The notes: generated by a model from the letters alone, not told the origin. 64,000 nt of DNA from Antrihabitans stalactiti (GCF_012932915.1 NZ_VCQU01000002.1:434001-498000); one strand, 5' to 3'; shown: positions 17,327 to 30,254, counted from the stretch's first letter. Made by a program: numbers and translations.

Positions 17327-18352
17327 ATGGCTACAACTTTGCTGGAAGCTCAGATCCACAACGGACCTGGCGGGTATTCGGGTGTGAGCGGTACACCCGA
17401 ATGGGCGAGTGAGGTCAAGCGGCTCGCGCGTGAGCGCAACGCCACGATTTTGGCGCACAACTATCAGCTCCCGGAGATTCAGGACGTCGCGGACCATGTC
17501 GGCGATTCCCTGGCGCTGTCGAGAATTGCTGCAGAAGCCTCCGAAGACACCATCGTCTTCTGCGGTGTGCACTTCATGGCCGAGACCGCCAAGATTCTGA
17601 GCCCGACCAAAACGGTGCTGATCCCGGATGCGCGGGCAGGTTGCTCGTTGGCGGATTCGATCACCGCCGACGATCTGCGAGCCTGGAAAGCGGACTATCC
17701 GGACGCGGTCGTCGTCTCCTACGTCAACACCACCGCCGAGGTGAAGGCGCTCACCGACATCTGCTGCACGTCGTCCAATGCGGTCGACGTCGTCGCATCT
17801 GTCGATCCCGATCGCGATGTGCTGTTCCTGCCGGACCAGTTCCTCGGCGCTCACGTCAAGCGCATCACCGGTCGCAAGAACCTGCACATCTGGGCGGGCG
17901 AGTGCCACGTGCACGCAGGGATCAACGGCGACGAGCTGACGGCCCAGGCCATGAGCCACCCGGATGCCGAGCTGTTCGTGCACCCCGAATGCGGTTGCGC
18001 CACGTCTGCTCTGTATCTGGCGGGCGAAGGTGCGTTCCCGGCGGACCGAGTGCACATCCTCTCGACCGGCGGCATGATCGACGCTGCGCGCGTTGCCAAG
18101 TCGAAGCAAGTGCTGGTCGCGACCGAGGTCGGCATGCTGCACCAGCTCCGCAAGGCGGCGCCTGGCATCGACTTCCAGGCCGTCAACGACCGCGCATCCT
18201 GCAAGTACATGAAGATGATCACCCCGGCCGCGTTGCTGCGGTGCCTGATCGAAGGCAAGGACGAGGTGCACGTCGATCCCGAGATCGCGAAGGCAGCCAG
18301 CAAATCGGTCCAGCGGATGATCGAGATCGGTACCCCGGGCGGAGGGGAGTGA
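17327..18352 (+). CDS. nadA: Quinolinate synthase A
   Basis: 4Fe-4S enzyme condensing iminoaspartate (from NadB) with DHAP to quinolinate. 341 residues from ATG 17327, with GGAAGGAG 6 nt upstream; a longer frame to 17249 runs across the operator and is rejected. [12 protein letters not shown] near 45 and [10 protein letters not shown] are family signatures. Cluster Cys candidates are C146/C147 (ICCTSSN), C222/C224 (PECGCATS) and C292 (SCKYMKM). First gene of nadA-nadB-nadC; its stop overlaps the nadB start (GTGA). Confidence 0.97.
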   Translation: MATTLLEAQIHNGPGGYSGVSGTPEWASEVKRLARERNATILAHNYQLPEIQDVADHVGDSLALSRIAAEASEDTIVFCGVHFMAETAKILSPTKTVLIPDARAGCSLADSITADDLRAWKADYPDAVVVSYVNTTAEVKALTDICCTSSNAVDVVASVDPDRDVLFLPDQFLGAHVKRITGRKNLHIWAGECHVHAGINGDELTAQAMSHPDAELFVHPECGCATSALYLAGEGAFPADRVHILSTGGMIDAARVAKSKQVLVATEVGMLHQLRKAAPGIDFQAVNDRASCKYMKMITPAALLRCLIEGKDEVHVDPEIAKAASKSVQRMIEIGTPGGGE

Positions 18353-19920
18353 GCACACCGGCGGGGGCTGGGGTGTCGTGGGAGGCCGAAGCTGACCTCA
18401 TCGTGATCGGCGGCGGCGTGGCGGGTTTGACCGCCGCGCGCGCCGCGTCACGGCGGGGGCTGCGGGTGCTGACCGTGAGCAAAGGCGGTCCGACCGATAC
18501 GTCGACGCAGTACGCGCAAGGTGGCATCGCAGTCGTTGCGCCGAAAGGTGATTCGGTCGCGTCGCATGTGCGCGACACGGTCGAGGCCGGCGCCGGACTC
18601 TGTGACGTCGATGCCGTTCGGTCCATCGTGTCCGGTGGCAAGCAAGCGATTTCGGCGCTGACCGATCTGGGCGCGGTGTTCGACCTCGGGCGCGACGGCA
18701 AGGTGTCGCGCACCCGCGAGGGCGGTCACAGCACACGCCGGATCATCCATGCCGGTGGCGACGCCACGGGTGCCGAGGTCCAGCGTGCGCTCAATGCTGC
18801 GGGAATGCCGGTGCTGTTCGGCACTGCTGCTGCGCGCGTCGTGACCGATGCGGCCGGAGTGCAGGGTTTGATCGTGCTGTCGGACAAGGGCTTCGGCGTG
18901 GTTCATTCGCCCGCGGTCCTGCTCGCCACCGGGGGGTTGGGCCAGCTCTTTGCCTGTAGCACCAACCCACCAGGCGCAACGGCGGATGGCGTCGCCCTCG
19001 CGCTCGATGCGGGTGCGACTATCGCGGACATCGAGTTCGTGCAGTTCCATCCGACCGTGCTGTACACGCCGGGTGGATTGGGCCGACGCCCGTTGATCAG
19101 CGAGGCCGTGCGTGGCGAAGGCGCCAAACTTGTCGATACCGAAGGCAATTCGGTGACCGCGGGAGTGCACCCTCGTGGTGACCTCGCGCCGCGCGACGTC
19201 GTGTCGAAGGCGATCGCGGCCCGCATGCGCGATCTCGGCACCGATCACGTGTTCTTGGACGCGCGCTCGATCGGAGGCTTCGCGCAACGCTTTCCGACGA
19301 TCACCGCGTCCTGCCTGGCGGCGGGAATCGACCCGACTCAGCAGCTGATCCCCGTCGCCCCTGCTGCGCACTATCAGTGCGGTGGGGTGGTCACCGACGT
19401 CCACGGCCGGACCGGTATTGCCGGCCTGTACGCCGCCGGCGAAGTCGCGCGGACCGGTCTCCACGGAGCAAATCGGTTGGCCTCCAACAGCTTGCTGGAA
19501 GGTCTCGTCGTCGGCGAGCGTGCTGGTGCGGCTGCAGCCGAACGACGCGATGTGCGTCCGACGATCACCGACGTCGCACCCTGGACCTCGCCGCGCCTCG
19601 ACCGGTCGATCGTGCAGACGGTGATGACCGAACACGCTTCCGTCGTCCGTGACGAATCTGGACTGGCTGCGGCCATCGACGCGCTGAGCGTGGCGCCGCA
19701 GGTCGAGTCGACAGATGCTGCGGCACTGGAAGATTCGGCACTGACCGTCACGGCGCGAGCGTTGGTGCTCGCAGCCTCGGCACGGGTGGAAAGCCGCGGC
19801 TGCCATACCCGCTCGGACTATCCCGACACCGACGAAGCGCAGCGCCACAGCATCGAGTTACGGCTGTCGGACGGCGGCGAACTGATTGCGTCGGCACAGA
19901 ATCTGACAGGAGTGCGCTGA
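18349..19920 (+). CDS. nadB: L-aspartate oxidase
   Basis: FAD-dependent oxidation of L-aspartate to iminoaspartate, the substrate of NadA. 523 residues from GTG 18349. The FAD motif [15 protein letters not shown] is at about 19-33. [22 protein letters not shown] and [21 protein letters not shown] (substrate Arg and FAD contacts) are L-aspartate oxidase signatures shared with the succinate dehydrogenase flavoprotein family. The conserved [12 protein letters not shown] is at the C-terminus. Coupled to nadA by overlap and separated from nadC by 1 nt. Confidence 0.97.
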   Translation: MSTPAGAGVSWEAEADLIVIGGGVAGLTAARAASRRGLRVLTVSKGGPTDTSTQYAQGGIAVVAPKGDSVASHVRDTVEAGAGLCDVDAVRSIVSGGKQAISALTDLGAVFDLGRDGKVSRTREGGHSTRRIIHAGGDATGAEVQRALNAAGMPVLFGTAAARVVTDAAGVQGLIVLSDKGFGVVHSPAVLLATGGLGQLFACSTNPPGATADGVALALDAGATIADIEFVQFHPTVLYTPGGLGRRPLISEAVRGEGAKLVDTEGNSVTAGVHPRGDLAPRDVVSKAIAARMRDLGTDHVFLDARSIGGFAQRFPTITASCLAAGIDPTQQLIPVAPAAHYQCGGVVTDVHGRTGIAGLYAAGEVARTGLHGANRLASNSLLEGLVVGERAGAAAAERRDVRPTITDVAPWTSPRLDRSIVQTVMTEHASVVRDESGLAAAIDALSVAPQVESTDAAALEDSALTVTARALVLAASARVESRGCHTRSDYPDTDEAQRHSIELRLSDGGELIASAQNLTGVR

Positions 19921-19921
19921 C

Positions 19922-20779
19922 ATGCTGGACGAGCACTTGAATCTCGACGAAGTTCTCCGGGTGATTCGCACCGGCCTCGACGAGGACCTGCGGTACGGAC
20001 CGGACGTGACGACGACGGCGACCGTATCCGCCGATGCCGTTGCCAAGGCGTCCGTCGTATCGCGTGAGGACGGCACGGTCGCGGGGATCGACGTGGGCCT
20101 CTTGGTGTTCGACGAGGTGATCGGCGCGGGTAACTACGAGGTCGTCGAACGCGTGGCCGACGGCACCCGCGTCACGAAGGGCACCGCGGTCCTGACGGTC
20201 GTCGCGCCGACGCGTGAGCTACTGACCGCCGAGCGGACGATGCTCAACCTGCTGTGCCACCTGTCCGGCATTGCGACCGCGACCGCCCGATGGGTCGACG
20301 CCGTGGAGGGCACGTCGTGCAAGATTCGCGACACACGAAAGACGTTGCCGGGCCTGCGCGCACTCGAGAAGTACGCGGTCCGGATGGGCGGGGGAGTCAA
20401 CCACCGCATGGGCCTCGGCGATGCCGCGCTGATCAAGGACAACCACGTCGTCGCGGCGGGTTCGGTGGTCGCGGCGCTCGAAGCGGTCCGGGCGGCGCGT
20501 CCGGATATCGCGTGTGAGGTCGAGGTCGACAGCATCGAGCAACTCGACGCTGTGTTGGCGCAGAACGTGGAACTCGTTCTGCTGGACAACTTCCCGCTAT
20601 GGCAGACGCAAACTGCCGTGCAACGTCGAAACGCGAACGCGCCGCAGACGAAGCTGGAATCGTCGGGCGGACTGAGCCTCGATGTCGCCGCGGAATACGC
20701 CCGCACCGGCGTCGACTACCTCGCAGTCGGTGCGTTGACCCACTCGGTGAAGGTCCTCGACCTCGGCCTCGATATGTGA
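19922..20779 (+). CDS. nadC: Nicotinate-nucleotide pyrophosphorylase (carboxylating)
   Basis: Converts quinolinate plus PRPP to nicotinate mononucleotide, completing the de novo NAD branch. 285 residues, standard length. Recognisable segments are LDEDLRYGPDVTT at the N-terminus, ERTMLNLLCHLSGIAT, KIRDTRKTLPGLRALEKYAV (PRPP and quinolinate Arg/Lys residues), GGVNHRMGLGDAALIKDNH and EVEVDS, followed by VDYLAVGALTHSVK. Last gene of the nadABC unit; the next gene is convergent. Confidence 0.97.
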   Translation: MLDEHLNLDEVLRVIRTGLDEDLRYGPDVTTTATVSADAVAKASVVSREDGTVAGIDVGLLVFDEVIGAGNYEVVERVADGTRVTKGTAVLTVVAPTRELLTAERTMLNLLCHLSGIATATARWVDAVEGTSCKIRDTRKTLPGLRALEKYAVRMGGGVNHRMGLGDAALIKDNHVVAAGSVVAALEAVRAARPDIACEVEVDSIEQLDAVLAQNVELVLLDNFPLWQTQTAVQRRNANAPQTKLESSGGLSLDVAAEYARTGVDYLAVGALTHSVKVLDLGLDM

Positions 20780-20783
20780 CGAG

Positions 20784-21971
20784 TTAGAAGCCCCAACCCA
20801 TTTCGGCGGCACGGTCGGTCTGGAAGGCCAGGTCGAATACGCGCAGCGTCTCGGAATCCTTGGCCCACAGGCGGTGTGCGGCCGCCAAAACACGAGCACG
20901 ATGCGCGCCGAGGTAGAGGCTGCCGAGGACGGCCAAGTCCAGCGACACCTGTGCGGGCGCTTCGGTGCGGACGCAGCGCGCCTTGCCGTCGGCGACCGTC
21001 AGCGCGAAAGTGCCTCCCGCGTCGAGGAATCCGTCGCGAACCTCGACGACGACGTCGAGGTCGGCCGAATACGTCCGGGCTTCCAGTGCGGCAGGCACGT
21101 CCATGATCCGTACCCACAACGCATCCTCGCGCTCGTCCACCTCGACCAGCCGGCTGTCGGTGAGCATGTACTGCAACGGATCTTCCGGACTCTGGACTGC
21201 CTCGACATAGGTCACGAGATCGAGGCTCAGCAGAATTCGCCACAGCGCGGCGTGCGCGTCCGCAGTGACCGCGCGGAACTCGAACACACGCGCAATTCCT
21301 TCGTTGTCCTTCGTCCGCCGAGCGAACAGCGCATAACCGTCGCGATGAACGATCGCATAGGGCGGCGTCGAACCAGGTTTGTCGGCGTTGGCGAGGTAGC
21401 GGTCGAGCATTGCCTTCGGTCGGACCTGCGCACCCGGCGTCAGCGCCTGCCAACGCTCGTAGATGGCGGGAACGAGCTCGGTCGCCTCGGCGACCGACAC
21501 CACGCGGACGCCGCCCGGGTCGGGCACGCCCGCATGCATTTTCGCGAGGCGGCGATCGATCCTGACCCGAGATTCGATGGTCGCCGCGCCGTACCCGAAC
21601 CTGCCGTAAATGCTGGCCTCGCTCGCCGTGAGCAGCGCCAACGGCACACCGGACGCGGCGATGCGCTTGTGCTGCTCGGTGAACATGGCGCGCAGCAGCC
21701 CTCTGCGTCGATGCGTCGGCGCGACCGCGACGAGTGAGATTCCTCGACCGGTGAGCTGGGCGCCACCGGGAACGGTCGTCGTCATCGGGAGGTCCATCGT
21801 CTGCCCCACGACGGAACCGGTGTCCGTCGCGACGACCATGCTGTCGCCGATCTCGCCACTCCACGCCGCCAGGACTTCGTCGGAAGAGCGGTGCCCGAAA
21901 GCGAACTCGAACAGCCGGGTTGCGGCCGGCCAGTCGTCGAGAGTTCCGGGTCGGATCGTGACTGCATTCAC
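20784..21971 (-). CDS. Eis-like GNAT N-acetyltransferase
   Basis: 395 residues from GTG 21971. Tandem GNAT fold plus C-terminal SCP-like domain as in mycobacterial Eis. The acetyl-CoA motif VAVAPTHRRRGLLRAMFTEQ lies near 85-104. IYGRFGYGAAT near 123 carries the Tyr expected to be general acid. The protein ends in Phe (MGWGF), and in Eis the C-terminal Phe carboxylate is the general base, so the active-site design is preserved. Substrates in this family include aminoglycosides and Lys side chains. Downstream by 2 bp from the monooxygenase on the same strand, so probably one operon. Confidence 0.88.
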   Translation of the reverse strand: MNAVTIRPGTLDDWPAATRLFEFAFGHRSSDEVLAAWSGEIGDSMVVATDTGSVVGQTMDLPMTTTVPGGAQLTGRGISLVAVAPTHRRRGLLRAMFTEQHKRIAASGVPLALLTASEASIYGRFGYGAATIESRVRIDRRLAKMHAGVPDPGGVRVVSVAEATELVPAIYERWQALTPGAQVRPKAMLDRYLANADKPGSTPPYAIVHRDGYALFARRTKDNEGIARVFEFRAVTADAHAALWRILLSLDLVTYVEAVQSPEDPLQYMLTDSRLVEVDEREDALWVRIMDVPAALEARTYSADLDVVVEVRDGFLDAGGTFALTVADGKARCVRTEAPAQVSLDLAVLGSLYLGAHRARVLAAAHRLWAKDSETLRVFDLAFQTDRAAEMGWGF

Positions 21972-21973
21972 TC

Positions 21974-23443
21974 CTATGTGAATACCATCGCCTTGTCGTC
22001 GAGGCCACCGAATTTCAGCGTCACGATGTCGAGGGCGTAGTTCTGATACAGCCGCCATGGTCGGTGTGAGCCTTGTTGGGGAAATTTGTCGACCGCCCGC
22101 TGGACGTAGCCCGAGGAGAAGTCGATGATCGGCATCGGTGTGACGGCTGGATCGATATTGGCGGCAACGGCTTTTCGATAACCGTGTTCGTCCATGTGAT
22201 TGAGGAGCCGGCAGACGTATTCGCACGTGAGGTCGCATTTCAGCGTCCACGACGCATTCGTGTAGCCCATCGCGAACGCCGCGTTGGGAACGCCGCTCAA
22301 CATCATTCCCTTGTAGGCCAACGACTTCGGCAGATCGACCGGCTCGCCGTCGACCGTCGCCGCCAGACCGCCCATCGGGATCAAGTCCAGACCGGTTGCG
22401 GTGACGATGATGTCGGCGTCGAGCTTCGCTCCGGACTGCAACGCGATGCCTGTCTCGGTGAACGTGTCGATGTGATCGGTGACTACCGACGCCTTGCCAC
22501 TGCGGATCGCCTTGAAGAGGTCACCGCGAGGGACGAGGCACATCCGCTGATCCCACGGGTTGTAACTCGGCTTGAAGTGCTTGTCGACATCGAAGTCCGG
22601 ACCGAGTTGCGCCGCAACACCTTTGCGGATGAACTTCTTCACCAGCTCGGGCCGCCGTCGGCTGATCTGGAAGAAGAACGTCGCAATCGACACATTCTTC
22701 CAACGAGAGACTGCATATGCCGCCTTCGCAGGAAAGAGCCGCCGGAGCCGGTCGGCAGTCTTGTCGCGGTTCGGCACGGACATGACGTAGCTGGGGGAGC
22801 GCTGCAGCATCGTCACGTGCTCGGCGGTCTCGGCCATCGCCGGAACAAGCGTCACTGCCGTTGCGCCGCTGCCGATGACGACGACGCGCTTTCCGGCGTA
22901 GTCGAGGTCTTCGGGCCAGTGCTGTGGGTGGACGATCGTGCCACCGAATCGCTCCCGGCCGGCGAACTCGGGTGTGTAGCCCGCGCGGTAGTCGTAGTAG
23001 CCGCTGCACATGAAGAGGAAGTTGCACGTGTACGCGACGACCTCGGACCCGTACTCCGCCGATACAGTCCACAGGCACTCCGCAGACGACCATTCCGCGC
23101 GCACCACACGGTGGCCGAAGCGGATGTGGCGCTCGATGTCGCCGTCTTTCGCGGTCTCGCGAACGTAGTCGAGAATATCTGGTCCGTCGGCGATGGACTT
23201 GGCGTTCGTCCACGGCCGGAACGAGTAGCCGAGGGTGTACATGTCCGAGTCGGACCGCACACCTGGGTACCGGAACAGGTCCCACGTACCGCCGATCGCG
23301 TCGCGCGCTTCGAGGATGGCGTAGGTGCGGCCGGGACATTTCTCCTGCAGATGGTGTGCTGCGCCTATCCCGGAGAGCCCCGCACCGACGATGAGGACGT
23401 CGACTGCAATCCCCCCTCGCTCCGCTCGACCGTCGTGTTCCAT
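21974..23443 (-). CDS. EthA-like flavin-containing Baeyer-Villiger monooxygenase
   Basis: FAD/NADPH monooxygenase of 489 residues, the length of M. tuberculosis EthA. The first Rossmann motif VGAGLSGIGAAHHL lies near 18-31. The BVMO fingerprint FGGTIVHPQHWP fits FxGxxxHxxxW near 165-176. The NADPH motif VIGSGATAVTLVPAMA lies near 190-205. Likely oxidises ketones or thioethers; the native substrate is unknown. No ethR-type TetR gene is adjacent. The start at 23443 faces hisD with 72 bp between them, including a dyad at 23478-23493. A GCGAGCGGAGCGA-like box lies in its first codons. Confidence 0.9.
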   Translation of the reverse strand: MEHDGRAERGGIAVDVLIVGAGLSGIGAAHHLQEKCPGRTYAILEARDAIGGTWDLFRYPGVRSDSDMYTLGYSFRPWTNAKSIADGPDILDYVRETAKDGDIERHIRFGHRVVRAEWSSAECLWTVSAEYGSEVVAYTCNFLFMCSGYYDYRAGYTPEFAGRERFGGTIVHPQHWPEDLDYAGKRVVVIGSGATAVTLVPAMAETAEHVTMLQRSPSYVMSVPNRDKTADRLRRLFPAKAAYAVSRWKNVSIATFFFQISRRRPELVKKFIRKGVAAQLGPDFDVDKHFKPSYNPWDQRMCLVPRGDLFKAIRSGKASVVTDHIDTFTETGIALQSGAKLDADIIVTATGLDLIPMGGLAATVDGEPVDLPKSLAYKGMMLSGVPNAAFAMGYTNASWTLKCDLTCEYVCRLLNHMDEHGYRKAVAANIDPAVTPMPIIDFSSGYVQRAVDKFPQQGSHRPWRLYQNYALDIVTLKFGGLDDKAMVFT

Positions 23444-23477
23444 CAGCCCAACGTAGCGCCAGTATCCTAGTGATGCG

Positions 23478-23493
23478 TCCTACCAGGGTAGGA
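23478..23493. promoter_or_regulatory. Dyad upstream of hisD / divergent monooxygenase
   Basis: TCCTACC-AG-GGTAGGA is a perfect 7-bp inverted repeat. Flanking TAGTG (left) and CACTA (right) extend the symmetry with unequal gaps. It lies 23 nt before the hisD ATG in a short divergent region. An operator for the his cluster or the monooxygenase is plausible; which one cannot be told. Confidence 0.5.
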
Positions 23494-23515
23494 GGCACTA
23501 TACGAAGGGAAACCC

Positions 23516-26594
<3,079 letters not shown>

Positions 26595-26597
26595 CTC

Positions 26598-27716
26598 GTG
26601 CCACGCTCGTTTCGGTGGTTGCTTATCCTATTCGTAGCCACGATCGTGGGGTGGACACTCCTCCTTCCTGTTGTGCCGCTGGCACTTTCCCTCGCGGGGG
26701 AGTCCGATGCGATCGCGGGTGCTAGCACAGCCATCTTCATGGCGACGACGGTCTTGGCGCAGCTGCTGACGCCGAAAGCTCTGCGGCGGTGGGGATATCG
26801 CCTCGTACTCGCCGTGGGCCTTGCCTTGCTCGGTGTGCCTGCGCTCGCGTTTCTCGCCTTCACCGATGCCGTTCCCGTTCTTGCGATCTCAGCGGTGCGG
26901 GGCGTCGGATTCGGGCTGCTGACCGTGGCGGCCAACGCGATGGTCGCCGAAATCGCGCCGCCGCAGCTGCTCGGTCGGGCCGGTGCGGCAGTCGGAATCA
27001 CGTCGGCCGCTACCCAAACGGTCTGCCTGCCAGCTGGGTTGGCGTTGGCGGAATTCTCGTCGACCACTCCGGTGTTCTTGATCGGCGCGTTGATCCCGAC
27101 CGCTGGAATTGCGTGCGTGCTGCTGCTTCCACCGGTCACGCGGGAACCGTCGGACATCGCACAGACCAAGGCGCGGCTGCCCTGGTCCGTTTTGCTCGCT
27201 CCGGTCTTGGCGATGGCCGTCATGTCCGCGGCGTTCGGCGGGTTCTCGAGTCTCGTCCCGATCGCGACCCTGGGGATCGCGAATGCCGCGACTCTGGCGT
27301 TGGTCGTCGCCAGCGCGGCGCTGGTCGCGGGCCGATTCGTCGGTGGCCGAAGTGTCGACCGACTTGGCCCAAGTCGGCTCCTGTTGCCATCGTTGCTCGT
27401 CGCCGCCGCTGGTTTGGGCGGCATTGCGCTGGGCTTTCACGGCGGGGTCTCGCTGCCGCTGGTGGTCGTCGGCGCCGCCGCGCTCGGCCTGGGTTTCGGG
27501 CTCTGTCAGGCAGACTCGCTCGTGACGGTCTTCACCGCCGCCGGGCCGCACCGCCGAGGCGCTGCAAGCGCCGCGTGGAACGTCGCCTACGACGGCGGCA
27601 CCGGCGCGGGCGCGTTATCGCTCGGCGTGGTCGCGACGGTCTCCGGCTATTCCATCGTCTTCGCCGTTGCGACGGCAGTCGTCCTTGTTGCTGTGCCGTT
27701 CACGTTACGTCTGTGA
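26598..27716 (+). CDS. MFS transporter
   Basis: 372 residues with about 11-12 hydrophobic helices, first WLLILFVATIVGWTLLLPVVPLAL. The segment KALRRWGYRLVL matches the loop 2-3 region, and GGRSVDRLGPSRLL the equivalent loop of the second half. AISAVRGVGFGLLTVAANAMVAEIAP resembles drug-efflux-type carriers. Substrate unknown. It sits 3 nt after hisB and separates it from hisH, so it is probably co-transcribed with histidine genes; no evidence links it to histidine itself. Its stop overlaps the AraC-like remnant. Confidence 0.9.
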   Translation: MPRSFRWLLILFVATIVGWTLLLPVVPLALSLAGESDAIAGASTAIFMATTVLAQLLTPKALRRWGYRLVLAVGLALLGVPALAFLAFTDAVPVLAISAVRGVGFGLLTVAANAMVAEIAPPQLLGRAGAAVGITSAATQTVCLPAGLALAEFSSTTPVFLIGALIPTAGIACVLLLPPVTREPSDIAQTKARLPWSVLLAPVLAMAVMSAAFGGFSSLVPIATLGIANAATLALVVASAALVAGRFVGGRSVDRLGPSRLLLPSLLVAAAGLGGIALGFHGGVSLPLVVVGAAALGLGFGLCQADSLVTVFTAAGPHRRGAASAAWNVAYDGGTGAGALSLGVVATVSGYSIVFAVATAVVLVAVPFTLRL

Positions 27717-27802
27717 CTACCTCCGAGGTCGCTTTCGCCGCGGAGTTCACACGTGAGGTCGGCTCGCCGCCGGGTGCGTACCGACGCCGGTGCGCGGGCT
27801 GA
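27713..27802 (+). pseudogene. Remnant of an AraC-family regulator (C-terminal end)
   Basis: A 29-codon open frame starting as GTGA on the MFS stop encodes TSEVAFAAEFTREVGSPPG then AYRRRCAG. This matches the second recognition-helix and tail consensus of AraC/XylS proteins (SexaFsraFkrefGxsPgxyRr). No upstream AraC sequence is present, because the preceding DNA is the MFS gene, so this is most likely the end left after a deletion or replacement rather than a functional gene. Confidence 0.6.
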
Positions 27803-27815
27803 CTAATCTTGTGGG

Positions 27816-28451
27816 GTGACAGCTAAGTCGGTGGCCTTACTGGACTACGGTTCGGGCAATTTGCACTCCGCCCAGCGCGCGCTCGTGCGCGCGGGCGCAG
27901 ACGTCGAGGTCACGGCGGATTTCGACACGGCACTCGCAGCCGACGGACTTGTCGTTCCCGGCGTCGGCGCATTTGCAGCATGTATGGAGGGCCTGCTCGC
28001 CGCGCGTGGCGACCGGATCATCGGGCGTCGGCTCGCCGGTGGTCGGCCGGTTCTCGGTATCTGCGTCGGCATGCAGATCCTTTTCGACCGCGGGGTCGAG
28101 TTCGGCGTGGAATCCAAGGGGTGCGGCGAATGGCCCGGCACGGTCGACAGGCTGCCTGCGCCGGTGCTCCCGCACATGGGCTGGAACACGGTGACCGCGC
28201 CGTCGGATAGCGTGCTGTTTGCCGGTCTCGACGCCGATACCAGGTTCTACTTCGTCCACTCCTACGCTGCGCAGACGTGGGAGCTCCCACCGTCGGAAAC
28301 TTTGGCTCCGGCGAAGCTGACCTGGGCCGAGCACGGCGGTCCGTTCCTCGCCGCTGTCGAGAACGGCGCGTTGGCGGCCACGCAATTCCATCCCGAAAAA
28401 TCCGGTGACGCCGGGGCAGTACTTCTACGGAACTGGGTGAACAGCTTGTGA
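27816..28451 (+). CDS. hisH: Imidazole glycerol phosphate synthase glutaminase subunit
   Basis: Class-I glutaminase delivering ammonia to HisF. 211 residues. The nucleophile Cys is in [10 protein letters not shown] near 85; the His-Glu pair is in [11 protein letters not shown] near 192-196. PHMGWNTV is also characteristic. The GTG start is preceded by TAATCT (27804-27809) at 6 nt, so hisH probably has its own leaderless promoter after the MFS/remnant interruption. Its stop overlaps the next gene (GTGA). Confidence 0.97.
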   Translation: MTAKSVALLDYGSGNLHSAQRALVRAGADVEVTADFDTALAADGLVVPGVGAFAACMEGLLAARGDRIIGRRLAGGRPVLGICVGMQILFDRGVEFGVESKGCGEWPGTVDRLPAPVLPHMGWNTVTAPSDSVLFAGLDADTRFYFVHSYAAQTWELPPSETLAPAKLTWAEHGGPFLAAVENGALAATQFHPEKSGDAGAVLLRNWVNSL

Positions 28452-28705
28452 CACAACCCGATAGCGGCCCGCCGTTTTCCTACGCGAAGCTGGCGTTTTT
28501 CTCGATCGGCGCCGCATCGTTGGTCCTGTTGGTGACGACGTTCCTGGTCGGCTTGCTGCAGGACGCGAACACGTGGGTGTTGCTGGCCGTCGCCCTCGCC
28601 GGTGTGTTCGGCGCGATTGCGGCCATGGGCACCGTCGCGACTCGAATGACGAACAAGGCGTTCCCGAAGACTCCCGAGCGCGGCGATCAGCCGCCGACGC
28701 AGTAG
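28448..28705 (+). CDS. Small two-helix membrane protein in his cluster
   Basis: 85 residues from GTG 28448, overlapping the hisH stop. Two hydrophobic helices: [23 protein letters not shown] (about 15-37) and [22 protein letters not shown] (about 43-64); the tail is hydrophilic with a Pro-rich end. I do not assign a function. Translational coupling to hisH and a 12-bp gap to priA indicate it is part of the operon. Confidence 0.8.
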   Translation: MTQPDSGPPFSYAKLAFFSIGAASLVLLVTTFLVGLLQDANTWVLLAVALAGVFGAIAAMGTVATRMTNKAFPKTPERGDQPPTQ

Positions 28706-28716
28706 GGTTTCACCAC

Positions 28717-29454
28717 GTGAGCCTCGTTTTATTGCCTGCCGTCGACGTTGCAAACGGTGAAGCTGTACGTCTTGTCCAAGGAGCTGCCGGCAGCGAAACG
28801 AGCTACGGCTCGCCTCGCGACGCCGCCCTGGCGTGGCAGAACGACGGTGCCGAGTGGGTGCACCTCGTCGATCTCGACGCCGCGTTCGGTCGCGGCAGCA
28901 ACCGTGAGCTCCTCGCCTCAGTCGTCGGTGAACTGGACGTCAAAGTCGAGCTGTCCGGCGGAATCCGCGACGACGAATCGCTGGAAGCCGCGCTTGCCAC
29001 CGGTTGTGCCCGGGTGAACCTCGGCACCGCCGCGCTCGAAGATCCGCAGTGGTGCGCACGCTCGATTGCAAAGTACGGCGACCGGATTGCCGTCGGTCTC
29101 GATGTGCGGATCATCGACGGCGAGCATCGGTTGCGCGGTCGTGGCTGGGTGAGCGACGGCGGTGACTTGTGGGAGGTGCTCGAACGCCTCGATCGCGACG
29201 GCTGCACCCGCTACGTGGTCACAGACGTGGGCAAGGACGGCATGCTGACCGGTCCGAACCTCGACCTGTTGCGCGACGTGTGCGCTGCAACAGATGCGCC
29301 TGTCATCGCGTCCGGCGGTGTCTCGACCATCGAGGACCTCGTCGCGATCGCCGAGCTAGTGCCCGATGGCGTCGAGGGCTCGATCGTCGGAAAAGCGTTG
29401 TACGCGGGACGTTTCACCTTGGTCGAAGCGCTGGCTGCGGTTTCTGCTCGATGA
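28717..29454 (+). CDS. priA: Phosphoribosyl isomerase PriA (HisA, probably also TrpF)
   Basis: (beta-alpha)8 barrel isomerising ProFAR in histidine synthesis. 245 residues. Catalytic acid/base pair: Asp10 (LLPAVDV) and Asp170 (VVTDVGKDG). In actinobacteria PriA also performs the TrpF step. No trpF is present near trpE-trpC-trpB-trpA in this window, which fits a dual role. GTG 28717 is 8 nt after a TAGGGT box; the stop overlaps the next gene as ATGA. Confidence 0.95.
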   Translation: MSLVLLPAVDVANGEAVRLVQGAAGSETSYGSPRDAALAWQNDGAEWVHLVDLDAAFGRGSNRELLASVVGELDVKVELSGGIRDDESLEAALATGCARVNLGTAALEDPQWCARSIAKYGDRIAVGLDVRIIDGEHRLRGRGWVSDGGDLWEVLERLDRDGCTRYVVTDVGKDGMLTGPNLDLLRDVCAATDAPVIASGGVSTIEDLVAIAELVPDGVEGSIVGKALYAGRFTLVEALAAVSAR

Positions 29455-30254
29455 GCCTGACCGCCGAACCCGCTGCGCTGCTTGCGATTGCGAGCGACCT
29501 GCTCGACGCTGCGTCAGAGCGGTTCGTCGCGGGCGTCGGTGCACCGAGCGCGGTCCGCAAAGGTCACGACGACTTCGCGACGGAGATCGATCTCGAGCTG
29601 GAGCGCACTCTTTCGGCGGAACTGTTGGAGCGCACCGGAATTCCGGTGCACGGCGAGGAGTTCGGCGGTCCGGAGCTCTCGACCGGCACATCGTGGGTGC
29701 TCGATCCGATCGACGGGACGTACAACTACTCCGCGGGTCTGCCGCTTGCCGGGATGCTGCTCGCGTTGGTCGACGACGGTCAGCCGGTCCTGGGCCTCAC
29801 GTGGCTTCCGTTGCTGGGTGAACGGTACAAATCGATGGTCGGCGGTCCTTTGCTGCGCAACGACGTACCGCTGCCGCCACTCGAAACCGCCACTCTCGCA
29901 ACGTCGATGATCGGCTTCGGTGCCTTCAACGTCGAGAGCCGAGGCGTGATTCCCGGCGACTACCGGCACCAACTGCTCGGCGCGTTGAGCCGCCTGTCGT
30001 CGCGTCTCCGCATGCACGGGTCGACCGGCGTCGACCTTGCCTACACCGCAGCCGGCGTGCTCGGCGGCGCAGTGGTGTTCGGACATCACCCGTGGGACAA
30101 CGCCGCGGGTGTAGCGCTGGTCCGGGCTGCCGGTGGCGTCGTCACCGACCTTGCCGGCGAGCCGTGGTCGATCTCGTCGCGGTCCGTGCTGGCTGCTGCA
30201 CCGGGCGTGCATGAGGATCTGTTGGAAATCGTGAATGCGGAGGTGTCCGCGTGA
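29451..30254 (+). CDS. impA: Inositol monophosphatase-family phosphatase (ImpA type)
   Basis: 267 residues. Metal-binding motifs of the IMPase superfamily are complete: HGEEFGG (Glu), DPIDGTYNY (motif A) and [15 protein letters not shown] (motif B); DDFATEIDL supplies the upstream Asp/Thr. It lies between hisA and hisF as Rv1604 (impA) does in M. tuberculosis. The substrate may be myo-inositol 1-phosphate or, given the neighbourhood, histidinol phosphate (HisN activity); sequence alone does not decide. Coupled to priA by ATGA. Confidence 0.85.
   Translation: MSLTAEPAALLAIASDLLDAASERFVAGVGAPSAVRKGHDDFATEIDLELERTLSAELLERTGIPVHGEEFGGPELSTGTSWVLDPIDGTYNYSAGLPLAGMLLALVDDGQPVLGLTWLPLLGERYKSMVGGPLLRNDVPLPPLETATLATSMIGFGAFNVESRGVIPGDYRHQLLGALSRLSSRLRMHGSTGVDLAYTAAGVLGGAVVFGHHPWDNAAGVALVRAAGGVVTDLAGEPWSISSRSVLAAAPGVHEDLLEIVNAEVSA

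Noticed and set aside
22073-23470. 465-codon frame opposite the monooxygenase
   Set aside because: Arg/Val-rich translation without motifs; complete overlap with a gene carrying intact FAD and BVMO motifs.
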